From DYJE01 sp041660385 (GTDB lineage Bacteria; Desulfobacterota; Desulfobacteria; Desulfobacterales; Desulfolunaceae): 64,000 nt of DNA. The translations under genes were made by a program, and so were the position numbers. The notes under the pieces are model-generated. The model had not been told where the DNA came from. It saw only the letters and a program-made list of their open reading frames with translations, and searched no databases. Below, in pieces: positions 53,215 to 61,352 of this stretch. The stretch spans positions 1 to 64,000 of the forward strand of contig JBAZWJ010000013.1 of assembly GCA_041660385.1 (NCBI GenBank), read 5' to 3'. The stretch's first letter is position 1. Every line of letters starts with the position of its first letter.

Positions 53215-53357
53215 GGGCGACCCGCTGGTCGCCCTTTTTATGACCGACAGGTCATTTTTCGCCTTGACCCAAAAAATATCTTTCGCTGCATGGATGGTTA
53301 TTTTCTATGAGCGGCCTGAGCAACAGAGACACCAGGGCGACCAGCGGGTCGCCCCTA
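53211..53357. repeat. GTAGGGGCGACCCGC inverted repeat overlapping the hsp70 stop
   Basis: GTAGGGGCGACCCGCTGGTC starts at 53211 and its inverse GACCAGCGGGTCGCCCCTAC ends at 53357. The hsp70 TAG stop (53212-53214) is part of the left arm. The spacer of about 95 bases resembles no known gene. Confidence 0.75.
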
Positions 53358-53547
53358 CACGGAACCACACCTTAATTTCTCCCAAAACCCCCACTCAACC
53401 CCCAGATTTCCCCCAAACAAATGAACTCTTTACTCTATATACAGCGCCGGATCATCTCTTTATAATGCTACCTGTTACTTAGACTTAAACCCCATAAAAT
53501 TCCTTTCCGGCTGTGCAGGTGTCAGTAACGGCATCTTGCATAAAATG

Positions 53548-53568
53548 TTAGCACCGCAGCAGCTAACC
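53548..53568. terminator. Short hairpin downstream of hsp70
   Basis: GTTAGC-ACCGCAGCA-GCTAAC, in the 53215-53674 gap. It has no T-run, so terminator function is a guess. Confidence 0.3.
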
Positions 53569-53607
53569 TTGCCCAAAATCCTCTTTCCCTGTGTTTCCTT
53601 TCATCGT

Positions 53608-53649
53608 CTTACCGGATTTTATGCGTGTGGTGGCATAAAATCCGGTAAG
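53608..53649. terminator. Strong hairpin between convergent hsp70 and deaminase genes
   Basis: A perfect 17-bp stem, CTTACCGGATTTTATGC and GCATAAAATCCGGTAAG, with an 8-base loop lies 25 bases beyond the deaminase stop. On the plus strand it is followed by AATCTTTT. It is well placed as a bidirectional terminator, though the T-tract is weak. Apart from this, the hairpin at 53548 and the inverted repeat at 53211-53357, I see nothing in the gap. Confidence 0.55.
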
Positions 53650-53674
53650 ATGCAATCTTTTCTAAAGAAGGTTC

Positions 53675-55006
53675 CTAACGACGTTTTCCGATCATTCCAG
53701 AAAGAGCCATAACTTCATCCATCAATCGGTCCACATCCACGGTCAGCAGTATTCCGTCAGCAACCACCATTTGCCCGTCCACCATCACATCCCGCACATC
53801 GGATCCCCTCACTGAATAAACAAGATGGGACATAGGGCAGTACATGGGGATAAGATGGGGTTTACGCATATTCACCACAATCAGGTCCGCCTTTTTACCC
53901 GATTCCAGAGACCCGGTAATTCGGCCCAGCCCCAGAGCCTCGGCTCCTCCTGAGGTGGCCATGCGGAGCACGGTTTCGGCGCTCATCACTGTGGGATCTT
54001 TCCTGATCACCTTGTGCAGCCTGGCCGCTGTGGACATATCCCCAAACAAGTCCAGATCGTTGTTGCTGGCACTGCCGTCTGTCCCAAGTCCCATCGGGAT
54101 TCCCATGGCCAGCATGTCCGGAACCGGAGCAACTCCCGAAGCGAGTTTCATATTGCTTTCAGGGGCATGGGCTACGGAAGCCCCGCTTTGTTTGATGATG
54201 GCGAAATCGTGTTCATCCACGGCTACGACATGAATCAGAAGGGTTCGGTCATCAAGAACGTCCAGACTTTCCAGATAGGCCACAGGGGACAACCCGGTTT
54301 TTTCAATACTCTGCTCGCGTTCACCGTCCGTTTCCGCCACATGGACCTGGAAAAGAACGCCATGCTCACGGGCAGCCTGTTTGGCTTTCTTAAGAGTTTC
54401 ATCGGAACAGGTATAGGGTGAATGACAGAAAATCGACGGTTCGATTCTGTCGTATTTCCCTTTAATGGATTTCACAAAACGCGCCGCCTCATCCACATTC
54501 CGGGAAGGATCGCTGACACCGGGAGCGGAAAAGTCAATAACACCCTGGCCCAAAATCCCCCTCATACCCGCTTCAGCCACGGCTTTTGCTACGCTTTCTT
54601 CGTGGAAATACCCGTCACAGCAGCAGGTGGTTCCTGAAAGAAGCATTTCCGCACAGGACAGCAAAGCGCCCAGATACACGGTTTCAGGCCTGATATGGGC
54701 CGCTTCGGCTGGAAACATATGTTCGTTCAGCCAGACCATCAGAGGCAGATCATCGGCAAGCCCTCTGAACAGACTCATGGGGAGATGGGTATGGGCGTTC
54801 ACCAGTCCCGGCATCACGAGACATCCCGATGCATCCACCACGGTCCCACGGAAATTCTTTTTCAGTTCGGCCACGCCCCCCACATCCATAATCCGGTCAC
54901 CTGAAACCAGAACGGCACCGTTTTCTATCACCCGGCTGTCCTTATCCATGGTAACCACGATTCCACCTGCAACAAGAACCGTCTTTTCATCAGATGCCGG
55001 TGTCAT
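53675..55006 (-). CDS. mtaD: 5-methylthioadenosine/S-adenosylhomocysteine deaminase-type amidohydrolase
   Basis: A 443-residue member of the amidohydrolase superfamily. Metal ligands are seen in VNAHTHLPMS (HxH), HVAETDGE, HVVAVDEHD and LGTDGSASNNDLDLF; the last is typical of MtaD/SsnA-type deaminases, as is SLFRGLADDLPLMVWL. The predicted reaction deaminates methylthioadenosine, adenosylhomocysteine or adenosine to the inosine analogue. It overlaps the upstream purine nucleoside phosphorylase gene by 17 bases, so the products act in sequence. Methylthioadenosine is the by-product of the spermidine synthase encoded at 3.9 kb. The precise substrate is inferred from family. Confidence 0.88.
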   Translation of the reverse strand: MTPASDEKTVLVAGGIVVTMDKDSRVIENGAVLVSGDRIMDVGGVAELKKNFRGTVVDASGCLVMPGLVNAHTHLPMSLFRGLADDLPLMVWLNEHMFPAEAAHIRPETVYLGALLSCAEMLLSGTTCCCDGYFHEESVAKAVAEAGMRGILGQGVIDFSAPGVSDPSRNVDEAARFVKSIKGKYDRIEPSIFCHSPYTCSDETLKKAKQAAREHGVLFQVHVAETDGEREQSIEKTGLSPVAYLESLDVLDDRTLLIHVVAVDEHDFAIIKQSGASVAHAPESNMKLASGVAPVPDMLAMGIPMGLGTDGSASNNDLDLFGDMSTAARLHKVIRKDPTVMSAETVLRMATSGGAEALGLGRITGSLESGKKADLIVVNMRKPHLIPMYCPMSHLVYSVRGSDVRDVMVDGQMVVADGILLTVDVDRLMDEVMALSGMIGKRR

Positions 55007-55820
55007 GCGCCACCACCTTTTCGATCAACGTTTCCAACCGGCCTGAGGCTTGCTGTGCCGAAGCAATAACATCTTCCACAGTAGCGTTTTCAGGATGATC
55101 AGGATCACAGAGGTTGGTGACCACCGAAAGCCCCAGAACCCGCATCCCGGCATGACGGGCCACGATCACTTCCTGAATCGTTGAAAAACCGACCGCATCT
55201 GCGCCGATGGTCCTCAAAAACCTCATCTCCGCCGGGGTTTCAAGACTTGGACCTTTCAGACCTGCGTAAACCCCTTCACGAAGAACCATACCCAGTTCTG
55301 CCCCAAGCCGTTTAACCAGAAATCGTAAAGAAGGATCGTAGGTCGCAACCATTCCGGGAAACCTCAGCCCCCAGACGTCATGGTTCGGACCGGTCAGAGG
55401 ATTTTCGCCCGTGAGATTGATATGATCATCAACCACCATGATATCCCCTCTGGCAAAAGTCAGATTCAACCCGCCCGCAGCGTTGGTCACGATCACAGTT
55501 TTCAAGCCCAAAGCCTGCATCACCCGGATGGGGAAGGTCACTTCGTGGGGGGAATACCCTTCGTAAAGGTGAAACCTGCCCCGCATTACCACCACACTCT
55601 TTCCTCCAAGTCTTCCCAGCACCAATTGCCCGGAATGCCCTTGTACAGTGGATACGGGGAAATGGGGTAATTGGCTGTATTCGAAAACCCGTGAATCCAT
55701 CACACCCCGGACGCAATCCCCCAGCCCTGTTCCCGCAAGAATGAGAATCTCAGGACGTTCATCATAATTCCTCCGAATATAATCCGCCGTTTCTCTAACT
55801 TTGGCGACGTACTTTTCCAT
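54990..55820 (-). CDS. punA: Purine nucleoside phosphorylase, trimeric class
   Basis: A 276-residue protein with the family signatures ILAGTGLG, TVQGHSGQLVLGRL, MRGRFHLYEGYSPHEVTFPI, VTNAAGGLN, GVYAGLKGPSLETPAEM and VIVARHAGM. It splits inosine or guanosine (and possibly methylthioinosine) with phosphate to the base and ribose-1-phosphate. The GFSTIQE segment differs from the common GMSTVPE, which may affect base preference. Its start is 2 bases after the receiver-PilZ gene stop, and its 3' end overlaps mtaD. This links purine salvage to a signalling operon. Confidence 0.93.
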   Translation of the reverse strand: MEKYVAKVRETADYIRRNYDERPEILILAGTGLGDCVRGVMDSRVFEYSQLPHFPVSTVQGHSGQLVLGRLGGKSVVVMRGRFHLYEGYSPHEVTFPIRVMQALGLKTVIVTNAAGGLNLTFARGDIMVVDDHINLTGENPLTGPNHDVWGLRFPGMVATYDPSLRFLVKRLGAELGMVLREGVYAGLKGPSLETPAEMRFLRTIGADAVGFSTIQEVIVARHAGMRVLGLSVVTNLCDPDHPENATVEDVIASAQQASGRLETLIEKVVAHDTGI

Positions 55821-55822
55821 GT

Positions 55823-56569
55823 TCAGCTTTTCCCCGAGCTGGCATTGATCAATTCCGACAATTTATCAAACTGCTGTTTTGTCATCTTACCAAAAGAAAC
55901 GCCTTTCCGTTTCAAGGCCGCACCTGTTGCAGGATCACCTGGATCAAGTTTCTTGTCAGAAACAATACGGCACTCCAGCTCGTCCAGATTCACCCCTTTA
56001 TCAGCCATGATCACGGCCACATCAATCAGGGCATCCTTGTCGTCCACACTTTGACCACAAGCAAAAGAAAACCCGCCCTTGCTGATGTCAATAATCCGGA
56101 TGTTGCGCACAGTCTGGTCGTCCGAAACCGATATAAAGTTAGAAAGCGTCGTAAAACGCGGTTCATGACGCCGTTCCAGATGTTTAACAATCATCGCCTG
56201 CAAGCCTTTGTAAGAAAAAGGCTTCTGAAGAAAATCATCAGCCCCTTTATCAATAAGAGCTTTCACCGTCGAATCCTCGGATTGACCGCTGCATACGATC
56301 ACCTTCAATGTCGGTCGAAAATTTCTGAGGTGCTGAAAAATTTCAGGGCCTTTCATATCCGGCATGTCCATATCCAGCATGGCCAGATCCAATTGAATGG
56401 AAGGATCCTTCGCAGCATCAACGGCAATCTGCCCTGTAATCGACTCAATGACCGTGTAGCCCATCTTTTCCAGCATGGCCTTGTTCACTTCCATCACAAT
56501 CTCATCGTCTTCAATTAAAAGAACCACGCTAAAAGCAGAAACATTTTCGTCATTTTTCACAATTTCCAT
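55823..56569 (-). CDS. Response regulator: receiver plus PilZ domain
   Basis: A 248-residue protein. The receiver (about 15-130) has LIEDDE, phospho-Asp in LAMLDMDMPDMKG and LQKPFS, all intact. A PilZ-type domain (about 133-240) carries the c-di-GMP-binding elements RHEPR (RxxxR) and DISKGGF (DxSxxG). Phosphorylation and c-di-GMP could thus both control it. No DNA-binding domain is present, so output is by protein interaction. It lies 72 bases after the large hybrid kinase gene, a likely cognate partner, and its C-terminus resembles that of the 61353-63260 protein. Confidence 0.88.
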   Translation of the reverse strand: MEIVKNDENVSAFSVVLLIEDDEIVMEVNKAMLEKMGYTVIESITGQIAVDAAKDPSIQLDLAMLDMDMPDMKGPEIFQHLRNFRPTLKVIVCSGQSEDSTVKALIDKGADDFLQKPFSYKGLQAMIVKHLERRHEPRFTTLSNFISVSDDQTVRNIRIIDISKGGFSFACGQSVDDKDALIDVAVIMADKGVNLDELECRIVSDKKLDPGDPATGAALKRKGVSFGKMTKQQFDKLSELINASSGKS

Positions 56570-56641
56570 GATCAGGAACCCATCTCATTAAAAGTGTTCA
56601 ACCCGTTCGCCACGCCGACCCAGTCACTCATTCTATACTTT

Positions 56642-59600
56642 TCACAACTTGTCTTTTATCTCATTTTCAGGAGATCTTCTCAACAGATCTTTCATGATAG
56701 TCAGCAAACTGTTCATATCCACCGGTTTTGAAACATATTCCGTGGCCCCTGCTTCCAGACATTTTTCCCTGTCACCTTTCATGGCCCTCGCTGTCACGCA
56801 GATTACGGGCAGGTCCTTGAAACGGCCATCGCCTCTGATTTTTTTCATGGCCTCGAACCCTCCCATGTCCGGCATCATCACATCCATGATCACCAGATCC
56901 ACGTCACCTTCCCGCTCAAGGATTTCAACGCATTCCTTGCCGCTTTTTCCCACAATGATTTCAAGTCCTTCATTTTCAAAACAGTTGATCAGAGCGTAAA
57001 CGTTACGCATGTCATCATCGGCTATCAATATTTTTTTATCCGAAAGTGTTCCTGAACACACAATCGGCAATTCGGTTGGCGATGAATCTTCCGGGAGCAA
57101 CGGGAGCAGCAAGCCAATCTCTTCTGCTCCCGTTCCAGCTTCCACACAGAAAACGCCCGGAATAGTGACGATAAAGGTACTGCCTTTTCCTGCCACGCTT
57201 TCAAGGGTAATTTCACCACCCATAAGCCGGACAAGCTCCCGTGATATGGACAGACCGAGCCCTGTTCCACCGTATTTTTTTCCTATGGATCCGTCAGCCT
57301 GGCAAAATGCATCGAAAACCGCATCCTGCTTGTCGTGAGGGATCCCTGGGCCCGTGTCTTGAACGATAATTTGAAGGTTTTGTGACACATCATCATTTTC
57401 CATGAACTCAGAAGACAAGGACTGGATCGCTGAAAAAACAACTTTTACATGGCCTGAAGGTGTGAATTTCACCGCATTGGAAACAAGGTTTTTCATAACC
57501 TGATCAACCCGTTTCAGATCAATATACACATTCTCAGGAGTATTGTTCTCAATTTCCACTATCAGATTGATTCCTTTTGCCCGACAGATGTCCTCGAAAT
57601 TGAGGTAGACCTTATGCTCCAGGTCACGGAGTGAAGCCCTGACGGGTAATAGCTCCAGCTTGCCTGCTTCAATCCGTGCAAGATCAAGGATATCATCAAC
57701 CAGATTAAGAAGATCCAGGCCTGCTAAATGGATGGTCCGAGCGAATTCGACCTGCCTTTCGGTAAGGTTGTCCTGCCTGTTTTCCTCCATCAAGCCGGAG
57801 ATGAGGAGGATGCTGTTTAAGGGCGTTCGCAGCTCATGGCTCATGTTGGCGAGAAACTCCGATTTGTGACGATTGATCACGTTCAGTTCATCTTGTTTCA
57901 TCCTGAGATCGTCGGCCTGTTTCACCGTCTGATCAAGCAGATTCTTCATCTTCAATCGTGACACAGCTGAAACAATGGCAATGGCGACGCTTTCGGAAAC
58001 AAGGTCCAGAAAGTCAAGATCTCTGGCGGAAAACCGACCCGGAACCCCTAACTCCACCACACCTTCCACACGTCCTTCCCGAACAAAGGGAAAAGCAACA
58101 ACTGACATCATCCTCATTTCACCCACCAGAGCCTGGGCATTCAAAAAATATTCAGGGCATTCGGATAAGACGATCTTTCGTTTTTCAACCATGGCCTGTC
58201 CCGCCAGCCCTTCTCCCGCTTTGATTGTAAGAGGAAGGGACCTGTGGGCAGAAAGGGCGAAACCGCTGTACAGCCTGAGCTGCTCCTCACCATCCGCCCT
58301 GATATAGAAAGCCCCTATGGCCGCTTTGAAACAGATGCACAGGAAAGAAAGCACATTCCGGCACAATTCCTCCACTGTCTTGTCTCCGCGCATGATCTCG
58401 TTCAACTCCGTCTGGAGGGATTTTTGTCTAGCCTGGGTCCGTCCCTGTTCATGGGTTTCCCTGATTTTTTTCACCATGCTGTTCAAGGATTTCGCGAACA
58501 GATCATTGGGGCCTTTCACTTTGACCTGAGCATGAAAATCGCCTGCTGCAACGGCTTCCATGGCTTTTGATGCATCCTTCAGAGATTCAGTCATCCGTTT
58601 CAGGGACGCCCCCAGTTCATCGTGTGCGGATCGTGGCTCAATGGCGGTGGAATAATCCCCGGCCGACACATCTGTGGCAAGCCGTGCCGTATCTTTCAGC
58701 GAATCCACAACAAACCTGAAACTCCTTATAAAACGGCTCATCTCATCATAGGGACACATAATATCCCTCAAAGAAAGGTCACCGGTGGCCACATCTTCGG
58801 CCCATTCGCTCATGGCTGATAGAGGCTGGGTGATCCGCCCTGAAACAATCACGGCCACACCGGTCAGACACACAGTGATAATCACAGTCAACAGAAAAAG
58901 AGCCATCCATAATTTGTCTTTAAGGGCAAAGGCTTCCTTTTCCTCTATTTCGGCGATGAGATTGAACACCACTCCGGAAATGGACACTGTTTTTCTTACC
59001 CACAGCATGGAAATACCGTTGTTCGTCGTGTACCGGCTGAGCCCTTTCTGGCTCTGGGCCTCCAGCGTATCAGAGACAGGCCCGCCCTTTTCGATGGCCC
59101 AGTATGACAACGCCTTGTTCGTATTTCCCTTCCCCGTATCCGTTCTCAGTCTTCCATCCGGGCCTCCAATGTAAAGATCGAATGTCCGCCCCAGATCCAT
59201 ATGATAGTCCACAACTTCGTTCAAGCCATCCACATCGAAGCGTACGGCAAGCAGACCGGCCAGTTCTCCAACCCTGTCCCTGAGAGCTGTGATCATATGC
59301 CCCACAAAAACCGATTCCCCATTCCGAAGCTCAATCGCGTAATCTGAGAAAACAGGCGTTTCAGAATTCATTGCCGTCTTGACAGCCATGGATAGTTGCG
59401 ATTGGACGTCTACGCCCTTGAACAAATCGACACCCGACGTGATCCCACCATTTTTGGAATAACGGACCACGCCTTCAATGTCGATGAGAAATACATCCCT
59501 GTATGATTCGAATCCCAGATGTTGAACGAGGACATTTTTCTCAAATTCCGTTCGTATTCTTTCAGAGTCTTTTACAGCCGCCGGATCGACACGACCCTTT

Positions 59601-59917
59601 TCCTTCAATTCTGCATTGAGCATTTTCATCATAGAGATCGTTGCGCTTCGCCTTGACAAGCCTTGTGCATCTTTTCCGATATCCTCAAAATAGTGCTCCA
59701 CATCGTGTTTCATCATCGAAACCACGCTCATCATCAGCATTTCGACCTGGTTTTTTGTGTTCGACATCAGAATAACATGACCGACAACCCCTGTCATAAT
59801 CACCGGCAACACCGCAAAAACAACAAACCACAGCACCAGACGGTTCCCAAGCCCCATGAACGAGCGTTTCTCTGATTGGCGGTCCTGGCTATTGTTGTGG
59901 ATTGAATGATCTTGCAT
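56642..59917 (-). CDS. Large hybrid sensor kinase (dCache-HAMP-GAF-HisKA-HATPase-REC)
   Basis: A 1091-residue protein. Membrane segments at about 28-52 and 335-360 flank a periplasmic Cache-like sensor (VLVQHLGFESYRDVFLIDIE, FDLYIGGPDGRL). HAMP repeats (about 360-490) and a GAF domain (about 520-650) follow. Then come a HisKA domain with NMSHELRTPLNSILL, HATPase boxes (NLVSNAVKF, DTGPGIP, GGTGLGLSISREL) and a C-terminal receiver with IADDDMRN, VIMDVMMPDMGG and VSKPVD. It is BarA-like. The periplasmic ligand is unknown. It follows the GAF sensor gene by 11 bases and precedes the receiver-PilZ gene, forming an operon. Confidence 0.94.
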   Translation of the reverse strand: MQDHSIHNNSQDRQSEKRSFMGLGNRLVLWFVVFAVLPVIMTGVVGHVILMSNTKNQVEMLMMSVVSMMKHDVEHYFEDIGKDAQGLSRRSATISMMKMLNAELKEKGRVDPAAVKDSERIRTEFEKNVLVQHLGFESYRDVFLIDIEGVVRYSKNGGITSGVDLFKGVDVQSQLSMAVKTAMNSETPVFSDYAIELRNGESVFVGHMITALRDRVGELAGLLAVRFDVDGLNEVVDYHMDLGRTFDLYIGGPDGRLRTDTGKGNTNKALSYWAIEKGGPVSDTLEAQSQKGLSRYTTNNGISMLWVRKTVSISGVVFNLIAEIEEKEAFALKDKLWMALFLLTVIITVCLTGVAVIVSGRITQPLSAMSEWAEDVATGDLSLRDIMCPYDEMSRFIRSFRFVVDSLKDTARLATDVSAGDYSTAIEPRSAHDELGASLKRMTESLKDASKAMEAVAAGDFHAQVKVKGPNDLFAKSLNSMVKKIRETHEQGRTQARQKSLQTELNEIMRGDKTVEELCRNVLSFLCICFKAAIGAFYIRADGEEQLRLYSGFALSAHRSLPLTIKAGEGLAGQAMVEKRKIVLSECPEYFLNAQALVGEMRMMSVVAFPFVREGRVEGVVELGVPGRFSARDLDFLDLVSESVAIAIVSAVSRLKMKNLLDQTVKQADDLRMKQDELNVINRHKSEFLANMSHELRTPLNSILLISGLMEENRQDNLTERQVEFARTIHLAGLDLLNLVDDILDLARIEAGKLELLPVRASLRDLEHKVYLNFEDICRAKGINLIVEIENNTPENVYIDLKRVDQVMKNLVSNAVKFTPSGHVKVVFSAIQSLSSEFMENDDVSQNLQIIVQDTGPGIPHDKQDAVFDAFCQADGSIGKKYGGTGLGLSISRELVRLMGGEITLESVAGKGSTFIVTIPGVFCVEAGTGAEEIGLLLPLLPEDSSPTELPIVCSGTLSDKKILIADDDMRNVYALINCFENEGLEIIVGKSGKECVEILEREGDVDLVIMDVMMPDMGGFEAMKKIRGDGRFKDLPVICVTARAMKGDREKCLEAGATEYVSKPVDMNSLLTIMKDLLRRSPENEIKDKL

Positions 59918-59928
59918 TGTTTATCAAC

Positions 59929-61206
59929 CTATTTAAGCATCATCTTTCGAAAAACTGCGGCTTCAGTGGCCATGGACACTCGTTCACCAATCTGTTCCAG
60001 AAAACGGATCTGCTCTTTAGAAAATGAATGGAACGCGCCTATTTCAACAGCGGCGGTAACAATGCCTTTCCGCTCAAAGGGGAAAATAAGGATGTGAGTT
60101 GGTTTTGCGTAGCCAAGTGACGATTGTATATCAAGACATGAATCGCCCGGTAATTCCATGGTCATCACCCGTCTGTCCAGAACTGCCTGCCCCACCATTC
60201 CCTCACCCGTTTCGAATTGCCGTCCGGCAAGATCTGCACCATTCAAGGCATAGGCGCCCACTGCCTTTATAATTCCACTGTGGGTATCCACATGGTAATA
60301 TAGACCTACACCCGCGCCCATAAAATCACAGAGATAGGCTATGAGACGAGATGCCAGATCCTCCAGGTTCTCTTCTTCTCTCAGGATATCCGACACAGCC
60401 ATCTGCATGGTTTTAATTCTGTTCTGTTCTTCAATCTCCCGTTTACTGCGCTCCAGATCTTCGTTTATTTTCCTCAGCGCATCTTCTGTTTCCTTCCTAC
60501 GGGAGATATCGGCGGCAAGGTATTCCAGGATGGCATTGATGGCGCTCACCATAAAATCAAGAATATCTTTCCGCCCTGACGCTTCTCGCTCAAGACTAAG
60601 ACGGACATCGAGATGGTTGACGTCCACCAGTCGCAAAAATCTGGAGATATGGGTCAGATGTTTCATGATCAGATGATTGAAAATAATCAGGATACACATG
60701 GCCAGAATGAAAATCTCCACGACTTTCACGGTAATCGTTGAAAGGACCTGCCGCATCACATCGCCCTTGAGAGTGTCCAATCCGGCATACACCGTCATTG
60801 TTCCTATCTCGAAAGCTGTTTTATCGCCCGAGTGTTTCAGGAAATAGACGCGCTCAATATAATTTCTGTGGCTGATAGAACCCTTGGACAGAATGGTTCG
60901 GGCCCTGTTCCCCGACTGGTCCAGAATCTCCACCTTGATGATGTTAGGCAGGCTGAGAATTCCCTGAACCTGAGCTTCAAGCTGGTTAGTGTCATACGAC
61001 CAGAGGCTGGACTCGATTGGAGCCAGATAACTCTGGCTTATGAGGGTAAGAACATCCTCGTTTTTTTTCATATCCCTTTTGTAGGCCAGAAACAGTTGAA
61101 ACGCAGACGCAAGAAAGGTAAACAAGACGCTGGATAGAAGGATATACAGGAGGAGCTTGTAAGACAGCCTGTTGTTCAGTGTATGTGTTTTGATGCTGTA
61201 TGTCAT
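59929..61206 (-). CDS. Membrane-bound sensor with C-terminal GAF domain, no kinase
   Basis: A 425-residue protein. Membrane segments at about 18-40 and 160-185 flank a periplasmic region (LTLISQSYLAPIESSLWSYD, GTMTVYAGLD). A HAMP-like helix and coiled coil follow, then a GAF domain (about 275-420, FETGEGMVGQAVLDRR, FERKGIVTAAVEIG) similar to the GAF of the downstream kinase. It has no transmitter or receiver, so it probably feeds signals to the kinase encoded next. ATG 61206 is preferred; the frame extends to 61278, but that N-terminus would come from the dispersed repeat at 61265-61349. Confidence 0.82.
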   Translation of the reverse strand: MTYSIKTHTLNNRLSYKLLLYILLSSVLFTFLASAFQLFLAYKRDMKKNEDVLTLISQSYLAPIESSLWSYDTNQLEAQVQGILSLPNIIKVEILDQSGNRARTILSKGSISHRNYIERVYFLKHSGDKTAFEIGTMTVYAGLDTLKGDVMRQVLSTITVKVVEIFILAMCILIIFNHLIMKHLTHISRFLRLVDVNHLDVRLSLEREASGRKDILDFMVSAINAILEYLAADISRRKETEDALRKINEDLERSKREIEEQNRIKTMQMAVSDILREEENLEDLASRLIAYLCDFMGAGVGLYYHVDTHSGIIKAVGAYALNGADLAGRQFETGEGMVGQAVLDRRVMTMELPGDSCLDIQSSLGYAKPTHILIFPFERKGIVTAAVEIGAFHSFSKEQIRFLEQIGERVSMATEAAVFRKMMLK

Positions 61207-61264
61207 AAAAAGCCGCTGGAATGAATAGCGTAATTTTGTCCACTTTATTTTTGAACAGGACCTT

Positions 61265-61349
61265 ATTCCGATTTGCATTCATCATGACACAATCACCGGG
61301 CGGGTTTGGAACCCGCCCCTACAAGATGCCCCATCTTGATTGCAAAATG
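61265..61349 (-). repeat. About 80-base GCGGGTT repeat, copy B
   Basis: An inverted copy of 40175-40255: ATTCCGATTTGCATT at one end, GGGCGGGTTTGGAACCCGCC in the middle and TTGATTGCAAAATG at the other. It separates the GAF-sensor gene from the REC-kinase gene and supplies a false upstream start codon for the former. Confidence 0.75.
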
Positions 61350-61352
61350 AAA

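Noticed and set aside
53198..53482. 94-codon frame after the second hsp70
   Set aside because: It lies in the GTAGGGGCGACC inverted repeat and overlaps the hsp70 stop; low-complexity product.
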